This document shows positions 1 to 5,227 of a stretch of 5,503 nt of DNA, piece by piece; position 1 is the stretch's first letter; every line of letters begins with the position of its first letter. Made by a program: the position numbers and the translations under genes. The DNA comes from Bacteroidia bacterium (GTDB taxonomy: Bacteria > Bacteroidota > Bacteroidia > JABEUT01): contig JABEUT010000044.1 in the NCBI GenBank assembly GCA_013044305.1, forward strand, positions 1 to 5,503, given 5' to 3'. Below the pieces are notes generated by a model, which ran no database searches, was not told the origin of the DNA, and was given only the letters and a program-made list of their open reading frames with translations.

Positions 1-263
1 AGATATAATCGTAAAAATACATACTGATACAGGTTCCGGACTATTATAACATCTTAAAAAAATCTATTCCGTTTGTCATGCCTTTTGTTGCATTCGATAT
101 TATCTTTAATTAACAGGGCTTTTCCCCGCAAACCCTTACTACACTTGTCTGACAAAGTAAGTAGTTACCAGATATTATTGCATCCATTAAATTAATTTCA
201 AACTGACCCACAACCAAAAAAAGCCGGAACGGGTTGGAGGGAAAAACCTAAATTTACCTGATT
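1..263. other. Leader region upstream of the membrane-protein/kynA pair, no gene seen
   Basis: This AT-rich stretch has no supportable reading frame on either strand. It probably carries the promoter of the downstream plus-strand pair. A TATCTTTA octamer at 101-108 matches seven of eight positions of the Bacteroidota -7 consensus TAnnTTTG, and TTTG tetramers lie upstream at 72-75 and 84-87, but neither is at the usual spacing of about 19 bases. A second near-match, TAAATTTA at 249-256, is probably too close to the start codon. A purine-rich GGAGGG at 236-241 lies 22 bases before the ATG, too far for a normal Shine-Dalgarno. The promoter is therefore not fixed by the sequence. Confidence 0.4.
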
Positions 264-734
264 ATGCATGCTGTTTATTTAGCATCGGTGTACCTGCATA
301 TAATATGCGCCACGCTCTGGATAGGGGGTATGTTGTTTCTGGTGCTGGTGCTCATGCCTGCCATTAAGAACAATGCGAACAGGCGCGAATTGCTGAACAA
401 CGTGGGCATCCGGTTACGTACCGTCGGCTGGGCTACTTTGTTGCTCCTGCTAATCACCGGCCTGTTCAACGCCTATTACCGCGGAATAAGCTTACAGTAC
501 TGCCTTAGTTCGCCCTACGGCAGGCTCTTTTTGTACAAAATTTCAATTTTTGCTATTATAGCGGCAATCAGTTTTTATCACGATTTTTTCGCCGGCCCGC
601 AGGCCATCAGAGAAATGGCGCAAGGAACGGACAGCAGAAAATTTGTTAAACTTGCAAGAATTATCGGCCAACTTAACCTTCTTCTTGCCCTTGCCGCAGC
701 TTTTATCGGAGAGATTATTGTAAGAGGATGGTAG
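264..734 (+). CDS. Small four-helix membrane protein, CopD/HemJ-like
   Basis: The product is a 156-residue integral inner-membrane protein with four hydrophobic segments at about residues 5-31, 52-71, 88-108 and 131-153. There is no cleavable signal peptide. Helix 1 has the pattern H12, then W19, G21 and G22, seen in the CopD copper-resistance domain and in HemJ-type protoporphyrinogen oxidases. Helix 3 carries K92 and H106, recalling the conserved Lys and His in the equivalent helix of those families. Known: HemJ uses conserved His and Lys residues with bound heme, and CopD proteins are linked to copper transport. Inferred: this protein binds heme or a metal in the membrane. Its stop codon overlaps the start of kynA by 7 bases, implying translational coupling. 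The start was chosen because it lies directly before helix 1. The length suits a stand-alone single-domain member. The family is fairly secure, the exact function is not. Confidence 0.8.
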   Translation: MHAVYLASVYLHIICATLWIGGMLFLVLVLMPAIKNNANRRELLNNVGIRLRTVGWATLLLLLITGLFNAYYRGISLQYCLSSPYGRLFLYKISIFAIIAAISFYHDFFAGPQAIREMAQGTDSRKFVKLARIIGQLNLLLALAAAFIGEIIVRGW

Positions 735-1792
735 AACAGGCCGTAACGCAAAGTACAAGCATGAGCAAAGAAGTAAATTATAGCGACTATCTTCAACTGG
801 ACAAGATCCTGCATGCCCAGGAAATGGAGTCGCTGAAGCATGGCGTGAACGCGCATGATGAAATGCTCTTTATCATCATACACCAGTCGTATGAGCTTTG
901 GTTCAAGCAAATCATTTTTGAAATAGATTCCATTGCCGGCATCATGACCAAGCCGGAAGTGAACGACAAGTCATCGGACCTGCAAGTGGTGGTTCACCGC
1001 CTGAACAGGATAGTGGTGATACTGAAAATGCTTGTGAACAAGATTGACGTACTTGAAACCATGACTCCCATGGATTTCCTCGACTTCAGGGATTACCTTC
1101 GCCCTGCCTCCGGCTTTCAAAGCTGGCAGTTCAAAATTGTGGAGGCTAAGCTGGGACTGAAATTCGAGGAGCGTTACGGGCAGCAATACTACATTTCGCA
1201 GCTGCGCGATGAACAGGTGAAAATGATAAAGACTGTTGAATCGTCGAAAACATTGCTGGAACTTGTGAATAGCTGGCTGGAACGCTTCCCGGTTTTTGAT
1301 AATGAAGCCTATTGGAAGAATTATAAAAGCGTTGCCCCTCTTGTTAAGGGCATCCATCCCTTCTGGAACGACTATCGGCATATTTACGAACAAGGCCTGG
1401 CGGAGGGCGAAAAGCAAAATGCCGCCGGACTGAAAGAAATAATTTCGGGCGCGGGCGATGCGGCATTCAGCAATAAAGCCAAAAGGTCTGCCCTGTTTAT
1501 CTTATTATACAGGCACTACCCCTTGCTGCACCTGCCCTTCCTGTTATTAAACAACCTCCTTGAAACCGATGAACAGCTTTCCACCTGGCGCTTCCGCCAT
1601 GTGAACATGGTACACCGGATGATTGGGGCAAGAACAGGCACGGGCGGCAGCACCGGAAAGGACTATTTACACGGCGCCTTGCAAAAGCACTACATCTATA
1701 AGGATTTGCTTGCACTCAACAGCTTCCTTGCCGACAGAAGAAGGCTGCCGGTGCTAAGCGCCGAGCTGGAAAGCGCGCTAAGGTTTGGTTGA
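728..1792 (+). CDS. kynA: Tryptophan 2,3-dioxygenase
   Basis: This cytosolic heme enzyme inserts O2 into the indole ring of L-tryptophan to give N-formylkynurenine, the first and committed step of the kynurenine route. The family signature is clear along the 354 residues. HDEMLFIIIHQSYELW (43-58) supplies F48 and the distal H52. FLDFRDYLRPASGFQS (117-132) supplies F117, R121 (substrate carboxylate) and S128. FRHVNMVHR (289-297) supplies the proximal heme ligand H291, and GTGGSTG (304-310) supplies T305, 14 residues later as in the human and Xanthomonas enzymes. The family is a homotetramer. The chosen ATG follows AGAGG directly and overlaps the upstream gene. An alternative ATG at 761 would remove 11 poorly conserved residues and still leave the catalytic core whole. 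No other kynurenine-pathway gene is in the window, so whether tryptophan feeds NAD synthesis or catabolism cannot be told. Confidence 0.97.
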   Translation: MVEQAVTQSTSMSKEVNYSDYLQLDKILHAQEMESLKHGVNAHDEMLFIIIHQSYELWFKQIIFEIDSIAGIMTKPEVNDKSSDLQVVVHRLNRIVVILKMLVNKIDVLETMTPMDFLDFRDYLRPASGFQSWQFKIVEAKLGLKFEERYGQQYYISQLRDEQVKMIKTVESSKTLLELVNSWLERFPVFDNEAYWKNYKSVAPLVKGIHPFWNDYRHIYEQGLAEGEKQNAAGLKEIISGAGDAAFSNKAKRSALFILLYRHYPLLHLPFLLLNNLLETDEQLSTWRFRHVNMVHRMIGARTGTGGSTGKDYLHGALQKHYIYKDLLALNSFLADRRRLPVLSAELESALRFG

Positions 1793-1953
1793 GAAAGAAC
1801 ATAGAACCAAATATTTGAAGAAGGAAGCAAAAAGTTTTGCTCGACTAGTTTATAATTGAGAGCCAATAGGGGAAGTTATCAAAAAGTATTGTAGGTTTTC
1901 TCCGAAACTATTTAAGGGGAAATAGCTTATCTTTACATTTAAACTGATTCTTT
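1793..1953. other. Intergenic region with a short inverted repeat
   Basis: This AT-rich spacer lies between kynA and the antitoxin-like gene. AGCAAAA (1826-1832) and TTTTGCT (1835-1841) form a perfect 7-base inverted repeat with only two bases between them. A real hairpin would open the inner pairs, so it could be a weak kynA terminator or an operator-like dyad. No strong GC-stem plus T-run terminator is visible behind kynA. Confidence 0.35.
1928..1935 (+). promoter_or_regulatory. Candidate -7 element for the 63-residue antitoxin-like gene
   Basis: TATCTTTA matches the Bacteroidota -7 consensus TAnnTTTG at all but the last base, and it ends 18 bases before the ATG at 1954. That spacing resembles the better element ahead of the other antitoxin in this window. 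No TTTG is seen about 19 bases further upstream, so the call rests on the -7 box alone. Confidence 0.35.
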
Positions 1954-2145
1954 ATGACTTACATAACTATAGATACCCATAATAAACAGGCATTACTTTT
2001 TTTGGAGTATGTTAAAACATTGCCTTTTGTAAAAGTATATGAAAAGCCTAATGCTGAAACCCTGAAAGCAATGGAAGATGCAAAAAATGGCAAAACCAAA
2101 AAAATCAAAAATGCAAAAGGCCTTATTGCTTACTTAAACAAATAA
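1954..2145 (+). CDS. Small antitoxin-like protein (DUF2683-type), no partner toxin visible
   Basis: The 63-residue product resembles the short antitoxins common in Bacteroidota, often grouped as DUF2683 or RelB-like. An N-terminal strand (about 2-8) is followed by a helix (about 9-24), a strand FVKVYEK (25-31) and a charged C-terminal helix containing AMEDAKNGKTKKIKN (40-54), ending in a Leu-rich stretch. Known: such proteins usually repress their own operon and wrap around a RelE/ParE-type toxin through the C-terminal part. Here only 48 bases separate the stop codon from the convergent rmuC stop, with no toxin frame, so the gene is an orphan or the toxin has been lost. The base composition is clearly more AT-rich than kynA, which fits acquisition by transfer. 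The family call rests on pattern recognition alone. A small DNA-binding or otherwise unrelated protein is possible. Confidence 0.65.
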   Translation: MTYITIDTHNKQALLFLEYVKTLPFVKVYEKPNAETLKAMEDAKNGKTKKIKNAKGLIAYLNK

Positions 2146-2193
2146 ATATTTTGTACAAGTATGAAGCAAAATGGAAGTAAAGCAAGAATAGTA

Positions 2194-3531
2194 TTAAGTT
2201 GAGGATTTAGTTAACCTGTCAGGATTTTGAATCTCGCCGTTACTATTTTCCGGTTCCGGTAATAGGCTCGAGGGAAAATCCTTTTGAGGTTTCACTCCCA
2301 ATTCCTTTAGTTTATTGGCTTGTTCTATCAGATTTCCTTTTCCTGCTTTCAATTGGTCGAATGCCTTATCATAGCTATTCTTTGCCTTATCCAGTGCAGT
2401 ATCTATCTGCATAAAATTCTCGACAAACCCAACAAATTTTTCATACAATAATTTACCTCTATTCGCTATATCCATTGCATTTTTGTTCTGTTGCTCTTTT
2501 TTCCACAGGTCCTGTATTAGTTTCAATACAGCTAAAAGATTGGTAGGGCCAATAAGCAGAACACCTTTCTTATAGGCGTACTCCCACAGTTCAGGATTTT
2601 GCTTCAACGCCGCGAAAAGGGAATATTCGATGGGAACGAACATGATAACGAAGTCGAGTGACGGGAAATAACGCTGGTAGTTTTTCTGGTTTATTTCGTC
2701 AATATGGCTTTTTATAGAGGCGATGTGCTCTTTCAGGGCATCCTGTTCCGACTCGGGAGCCTGTGCATTTACGTATCTCGTATAAGCCGTAAGGGAAACC
2801 TTCGAGTCAATGATTACTTTCCGGCTGTCGGGAAATGAAATGACAACGTCGGTTCGAAGTGTCTTTCCGTTCTCGGCGGTTACTGTTTCCTGCACCGTGT
2901 ATTGTTCATTCCTGCGCAAGCCCGACCCCTCGAGCAGGTCTACCAGTATTCTTTCGCCCCAATCTCCCTGAACCTTGCTGTCGCCCTTCAACGCCTTGGT
3001 AAGATTAACGGTGTCTTCGTTCATCTTTTTGCTCATCTCAACAAGGCTCTTGATTTCACCCTTCAGCGTCAGGGTTTCACTGGACTGCTTTTCCACTTTT
3101 TCTTTGAACTCCACAACCTTGTCAGCCAAAGGTTTTAAAATGGCATCCATTTTTTCTTTGTTCAGTTCGGTGAATCTTTTCGTCTTTTCCTCCAGTATGT
3201 CATTGGCAAGGTTTTTAAACTGCTCATAAGATTGCTTATGCAGTTGTTCCGCTTCCTGGTTGAAAAAGGCTATTTTATCGGTCAGTGATTTTATTTCCCC
3301 GTTCAACAATCCGGTTTTCTCTTTCAGTTCTCCTATTGTTGCATTGGCTGTGTTCAGGCTGGCCTTAGCTTCATTGGTGTCTTTCAAAGCCGAATTGTAC
3401 AATTCCTTTAGTACATAGCGCTCCTCAACTTCATTTTTGGGCAGATTATCCTTTGTTGCCGCAGATTTAAAGTACAGAAACCCGAGCAATGCACCTATTA
3501 TCAACCCTATAATAATTCCTGCTATAATCAT
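2194..3531 (-). CDS. rmuC: DNA recombination protein RmuC family
   Basis: The product is 445 residues, a usual length for the family. Residues 2-20 form one membrane anchor. Residues about 30-180 are a long charged, probably coiled-coil region. The RmuC nuclease-like domain spans about 185-380, and the final 40 residues are a polar tail. Domain motifs seen are GDWGE (189-193), RTDVVISFPD (226-235) and VIIDSKVSL (239-247). E193, D228 and D242-x-K244 fit a PD-(D/E)XK-type active site. Known: E. coli rmuC was found through raised inversion at short inverted repeats when mutated, and the family is thought to limit recombination at such structures; the biochemical substrate is not firmly settled. 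The start is the only Met before the anchor. It is preceded by an A/T-rich leader without a Shine-Dalgarno, normal for Bacteroidota. It converges with the orphan antitoxin and appears monocistronic. Confidence 0.95.
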   Translation of the reverse strand: MIIAGIIIGLIIGALLGFLYFKSAATKDNLPKNEVEERYVLKELYNSALKDTNEAKASLNTANATIGELKEKTGLLNGEIKSLTDKIAFFNQEAEQLHKQSYEQFKNLANDILEEKTKRFTELNKEKMDAILKPLADKVVEFKEKVEKQSSETLTLKGEIKSLVEMSKKMNEDTVNLTKALKGDSKVQGDWGERILVDLLEGSGLRRNEQYTVQETVTAENGKTLRTDVVISFPDSRKVIIDSKVSLTAYTRYVNAQAPESEQDALKEHIASIKSHIDEINQKNYQRYFPSLDFVIMFVPIEYSLFAALKQNPELWEYAYKKGVLLIGPTNLLAVLKLIQDLWKKEQQNKNAMDIANRGKLLYEKFVGFVENFMQIDTALDKAKNSYDKAFDQLKAGKGNLIEQANKLKELGVKPQKDFPSSLLPEPENSNGEIQNPDRLTKSST

Positions 3532-3589
3532 TTTTATTTATTTTAAGTACAATATGGCTTCGGTTATTAAGTAACAGCCGCCGACCGCT

Positions 3590-3642
3590 CCGCTTTATAT
3601 CTTTGGGCTTTGCATTATGCTATAATTTTTGGTATAAAGCGG
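3590..3642. repeat. Inverted repeat with 10-12 bp arms and 29-base loop
   Basis: CCGCTTTATA (3590-3599) is the exact reverse complement of TATAAAGCGG (3633-3642). A T-G wobble (3600/3632) and a C-G pair (3601/3631) extend the stem to 12 pairs. The loop (3602-3630) holds a smaller dyad, GCAT-T-ATGC (3612-3620). The left arm overlaps a perfect plus-strand TATCTTTG (3598-3605), although no plus-strand gene follows. There is no T-run directly after either arm, so it is not a standard terminator. It could be a regulatory dyad for rmuC, a small structured RNA or a remnant of a mobile element. Confidence 0.55.
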
Positions 3643-3700
3643 GTAACAAGCTTTAGTGATTCACAAAATTAGAGAAATAATACTATATAAGGCGATAGAA

Positions 3701-3760
3701 CTTCGCCTGCCTGAACTCTGCCTGGTACAGGCGAGCATACCTCCGTTGCTACCTCACCTC
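3701..3760. repeat. 60-bp direct repeat, copy 1
   Basis: This copy is identical to 4336-4395 at 55 of 60 positions, in the same orientation, and the similarity weakly extends about 10 bases to the left. It can form a hairpin: CGCCTG (3704-3709) pairs with CAGGCG (3728-3733), and an inner three-pair stem (3711-3713 with 3723-3725) uses one standard pair and two G-T wobbles. No stable reading frame is shared between the copies. It resembles a dispersed intergenic palindromic (REP-like) element, though no transposase is near. Confidence 0.75.
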
Positions 3761-3822
3761 TTTGCCCCTGTTGGGAGTGGTTTGCATAAAACATCCAATC
3801 CTTAAAGCCGATGTGTAAATTA

Positions 3823-3841
3823 AACCCTGTTAGGCAGGGTT
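3823..3841 (-). terminator. Terminator-like hairpin behind the toxin remnant
   Basis: AACCCTG (3823-3829) and CAGGGTT (3835-3841) form a perfect 7-bp stem with a 5-base loop. Read on the minus strand, the hairpin lies about 43 bases after the toxin-remnant stop and is followed by the T-rich TAATTTA. It could therefore end the antitoxin/toxin transcript. The stem is short and the T-run interrupted, so termination would be weak. Confidence 0.4.
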
Positions 3842-3883
3842 ATAATTAATGAAAGGAAATCTGCCCACTCTAGTCATAGAAAA

Positions 3884-4079
3884 TCAGGGGAAAATCCGGT
3901 AAATATCTTTTCGATGAGCGAAAGCAACAAAAATTACTTTTTCATTCTGCAATGCAATTCCAATTCTGTAATTACCGCTCCGGATACGATACGCAGTTTT
4001 AAAACCTTTCAACTTCTTGATATTGGGAATCTGTTCTAATTATAACCCTACTTTTTACAATCACTCGTTCAAATTTCAC
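3884..4079 (-). pseudogene. Decayed RelE/ParE-type toxin
   Basis: A GTG at 4079-4077 overlaps the antitoxin stop by 11 bases, a typical toxin start, and reads about MKFERVIVKS (taking GTG as Met). That frame then meets a TAA at 3999-4001. From 4039 a different frame, closed upstream by a stop at 4040-4042, runs 51 codons to the TGA at 3884. It gives the hallmark C-terminus of Bacteroidota RelE-like toxins: IKKLKGFKTAYRIRSGNYRI and, 13 residues on, HRKDIYRIFP. Intact members are about 85-90 residues, so roughly 25 residues from the N-terminal helices are missing and the halves are out of frame. The C-terminal piece has no start codon and keeps the conserved Arg, His-Arg-Lys and Tyr positions of the family. 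Known: these toxins cleave mRNA at the ribosome or poison gyrase. The remnant should make no active toxin. Confidence 0.8.
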
Positions 4080-4284
4080 TAATGCCGAGTTTTGCCAGAA
4101 CCCGCTTTTTGGAAGCCAACCCACTTTTTAATCCCTCCTTAATAAGCATGCATAAAAAGCGGTCTTCTGCCTCCTCCTCCGATAAATAGTCAATTCCTTT
4201 GCCGTTTTTAGAAAGGTCTTTAAGCAAAGGAAGTACATTTTTACCTGTCTTGCTGCGATCGTCAATTTCAAATAAGTATTTCAT
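4069..4284 (-). CDS. Antitoxin of the decayed RelE/ParE-type module
   Basis: The 71-residue product begins MKYLFEIDD. It has a short N-terminal strand, a helix around LPLLKDLSK, an acidic stretch LSEEEAEDR and a C-terminal helix with basic residues ending LAKLGISEI. I assign it as an antitoxin mainly from context: its stop overlaps the GTG of a recognisable RelE/ParE-like toxin remnant by 11 bases, the usual antitoxin-first arrangement. The frame is open 11 codons further upstream, to an ATG at 4317. That extension would run through the TATCTTTG promoter box, so the ATG at 4284 is preferred. The reading frame looks intact while the partner is broken, so it could still repress its promoter or neutralise related toxins encoded elsewhere. 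The protein family itself is not recognised with confidence. Confidence 0.75.
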   Translation of the reverse strand: MKYLFEIDDRSKTGKNVLPLLKDLSKNGKGIDYLSEEEAEDRFLCMLIKEGLKSGLASKKRVLAKLGISEI

Positions 4285-4304
4285 AGCTCTTAGTTTAACC
4301 TCTG

Positions 4305-4312
4305 CAAAGATA
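4305..4312 (-). promoter_or_regulatory. -7 promoter element of the antitoxin gene
   Basis: On the minus strand this reads TATCTTTG, a perfect match to the Bacteroidota -7 consensus TAnnTTTG, followed by CA. It ends 20 bases before the ATG at 4284, giving a short leader. No clear TTTG -33 box is found at the standard spacing. The region where it would lie is AT-rich and borders the second 60-bp repeat. Confidence 0.6.
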
Positions 4313-4335
4313 TGCAATTATTTATGGCAATATAC

Positions 4336-4395
4336 CTTCGCCTGCCCGAACTCTGCCCGGTACAGGCGGGCATACCTCCGTTACTACCTCGCCTC
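4336..4395. repeat. 60-bp direct repeat, copy 2
   Basis: This is the second copy of the element at 3701-3760, with 55 of 60 positions identical. Its hairpin is the stronger of the two: CGCCTG (4339-4344) pairs with CAGGCG (4363-4368), and CCG (4346-4348) with CGG (4358-4360), leaving a small internal loop and a 9-base terminal loop. It lies directly upstream of the antitoxin promoter, while copy 1 lies beyond the toxin remnant, so the pair brackets the locus. The unpaired right part (4371-4395) is also conserved between copies, so the element is more than a simple palindrome. Confidence 0.75.
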
Positions 4396-4422
4396 ATCGC
4401 TCATCGTATGATGGATTTACTC

Positions 4423-4442
4423 AAAAGCCCGCCGGGCTTTTT
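4423..4442. terminator. Intrinsic terminator, probably bidirectional, behind ung
   Basis: AAAAGCCC (4423-4430) and GGGCTTTT (4434-4441) form an 8-bp stem around a three-base GCC loop. On the plus strand it continues into a T-run. On the minus strand the A-rich left arm becomes TTTTG, so it can also stop transcripts coming from ung, whose stop codon lies about 80 bases upstream in that direction. It insulates the ung operon from the antitoxin promoter. Confidence 0.75.
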
Positions 4443-4521
4443 CGTGTTGTGCCTCGGTCTGTCCTTATAGTAATCGGAATTCTTTCGTCATGTCTGCAAT
4501 GCTTTATGTCGCTATGTATAT

Positions 4522-5214
4522 TTATCTCCAGTCAATTTCCTTTTTACCTTGCGCCTTCAGTATTTCATTGGTTTTTGAAAAATGTTTGCATCCGAAAAAG
4601 CCGTTGTAAGCGGAAAAAGGCGAAGGATGGGCTGCTTTAAGTATCTGGTGGCGCGATGCGTCAATAAGCGGCTCCTTGGCTTGTGCATACTTGCCCCATA
4701 GCAGAAATACAAGCCCTTCTTTTTCTTTCGACAGATGCCTTATCACGCTGTCGGTAAAGGTTTCCCAGCCACAGTTTCGGTGCGAACCCGGCTCGCCTGC
4801 CCGTACGGTCAGTATCGCGTTAAGGAGCAGCACTCCCTGGTCTGCCCACCGTTCGAGGTTGCCCTGCCAGCCCTTACCCTCATAGGTATAGCCCATATCC
4901 TCCTTTATCTCTTTAAAAATGTTTGCCAGCGACGGAGGCAAAGGAACCCCGTCGCTTACCGAAAAACATAAGCCGTTTGCCTGTCCTGCTCCATGGTATG
5001 GGTCCTGACCTAATATCACCACTTCAACACGGGAAAATGGGGTATGGTTGAAAGCTGAAAAAATAAGCTTGCCGGGAGGGTAAACTATATGTCCCTTTCT
5101 TTCTTCAATGAGGTATTGCTTAAGTTGCAGAAAATAGGGCTTGTCAAACTCATCTTTTAGCGCCTCGAGCCAAGTGGAATGAATAACGGGGGATATGGAT
5201 AGCCGGACTTCCAT
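4522..5214 (-). CDS. ung: Uracil-DNA glycosylase, family 1
   Basis: The enzyme removes uracil from DNA, leaving an abasic site, as the first step of base excision repair after cytosine deamination or dUTP incorporation. It is 230 residues, nearly the length of the E. coli enzyme (229). The motifs appear in order. GQDPYHGAGQANGLCFSV (69-86) contains the catalytic-water Asp D71 and Y73, which excludes thymine. LLLNAILTVRAGEPGSH (129-145) contains N132, which reads uracil. HPSPFSAYNGFFGCKHF (196-212) contains the catalytic H196. F200 sits where E. coli and human enzymes have the leucine (L191 and L272) that wedges into the DNA helix. The start gives the standard N-terminus. The leader is A-rich with no Shine-Dalgarno. 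It lies 13 bases behind a small basic gene and probably shares its transcript, ending at the terminator near 4430. Confidence 0.98.
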   Translation of the reverse strand: MEVRLSISPVIHSTWLEALKDEFDKPYFLQLKQYLIEERKGHIVYPPGKLIFSAFNHTPFSRVEVVILGQDPYHGAGQANGLCFSVSDGVPLPPSLANIFKEIKEDMGYTYEGKGWQGNLERWADQGVLLLNAILTVRAGEPGSHRNCGWETFTDSVIRHLSKEKEGLVFLLWGKYAQAKEPLIDASRHQILKAAHPSPFSAYNGFFGCKHFSKTNEILKAQGKKEIDWR

Positions 5215-5227
5215 ATTTTGCAGGTTT

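Larger units (their letters stand above)
3532..3883. other. 352-base non-coding stretch upstream of rmuC
   Basis: No supportable protein gene lies here on either strand. The stretch contains the rmuC leader, an inverted repeat (3590-3642), the first copy of a 60-bp repeat (3701-3760) and a terminator-like hairpin (3823-3841), each listed separately. No good TAnnTTTG element was found on the minus strand near the rmuC start. Together with the toxin remnant next to it, the region looks like a site of past insertion and decay. Confidence 0.6.

Noticed and set aside
578..1417. Minus-strand frames of 110 and 148 residues opposite the membrane gene and kynA
   Set aside because: The opposite strand encodes well-supported proteins with conserved motifs; these frames have no recognisable domain and no start signals.
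2151..2158. TTGTACAA palindrome as a terminator between the convergent genes
   Set aside because: It is an 8-base palindrome without a loop, GC stem or T-run and is likely to occur by chance in AT-rich DNA.
2146..2193. Possible toxin start after the orphan antitoxin (short ATG frames at 2161 and 2171)
   Set aside because: Both frames stop within about 13 codons and show no toxin motif, so a remnant cannot be supported.
2902..3229. Two plus-strand frames opposite the coiled-coil part of rmuC
   Set aside because: Their Phe/Leu/Ser-rich composition is what antisense of Lys/Glu-rich coiled coil gives, with no independent support.
4310..4382. A minus-strand ATG preceded by GGAGG inside the 60-bp repeat, opening a frame of about 24 codons
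   Set aside because: Both repeat copies have this ATG, but differences between copies change amino acids and the frames end differently, so it does not look coding.
3701..4395. CRISPR-like or integron-like array from the repeated 60-mer
   Set aside because: There are only two copies, 575 bases apart, with genes between them and no cas or integrase gene.
4449..4971. Plus-strand frames opposite ung with hydrophobic or Cys-rich translations
   Set aside because: They lie antisense to the strongly conserved ung and resemble no known protein, so they are shadows.
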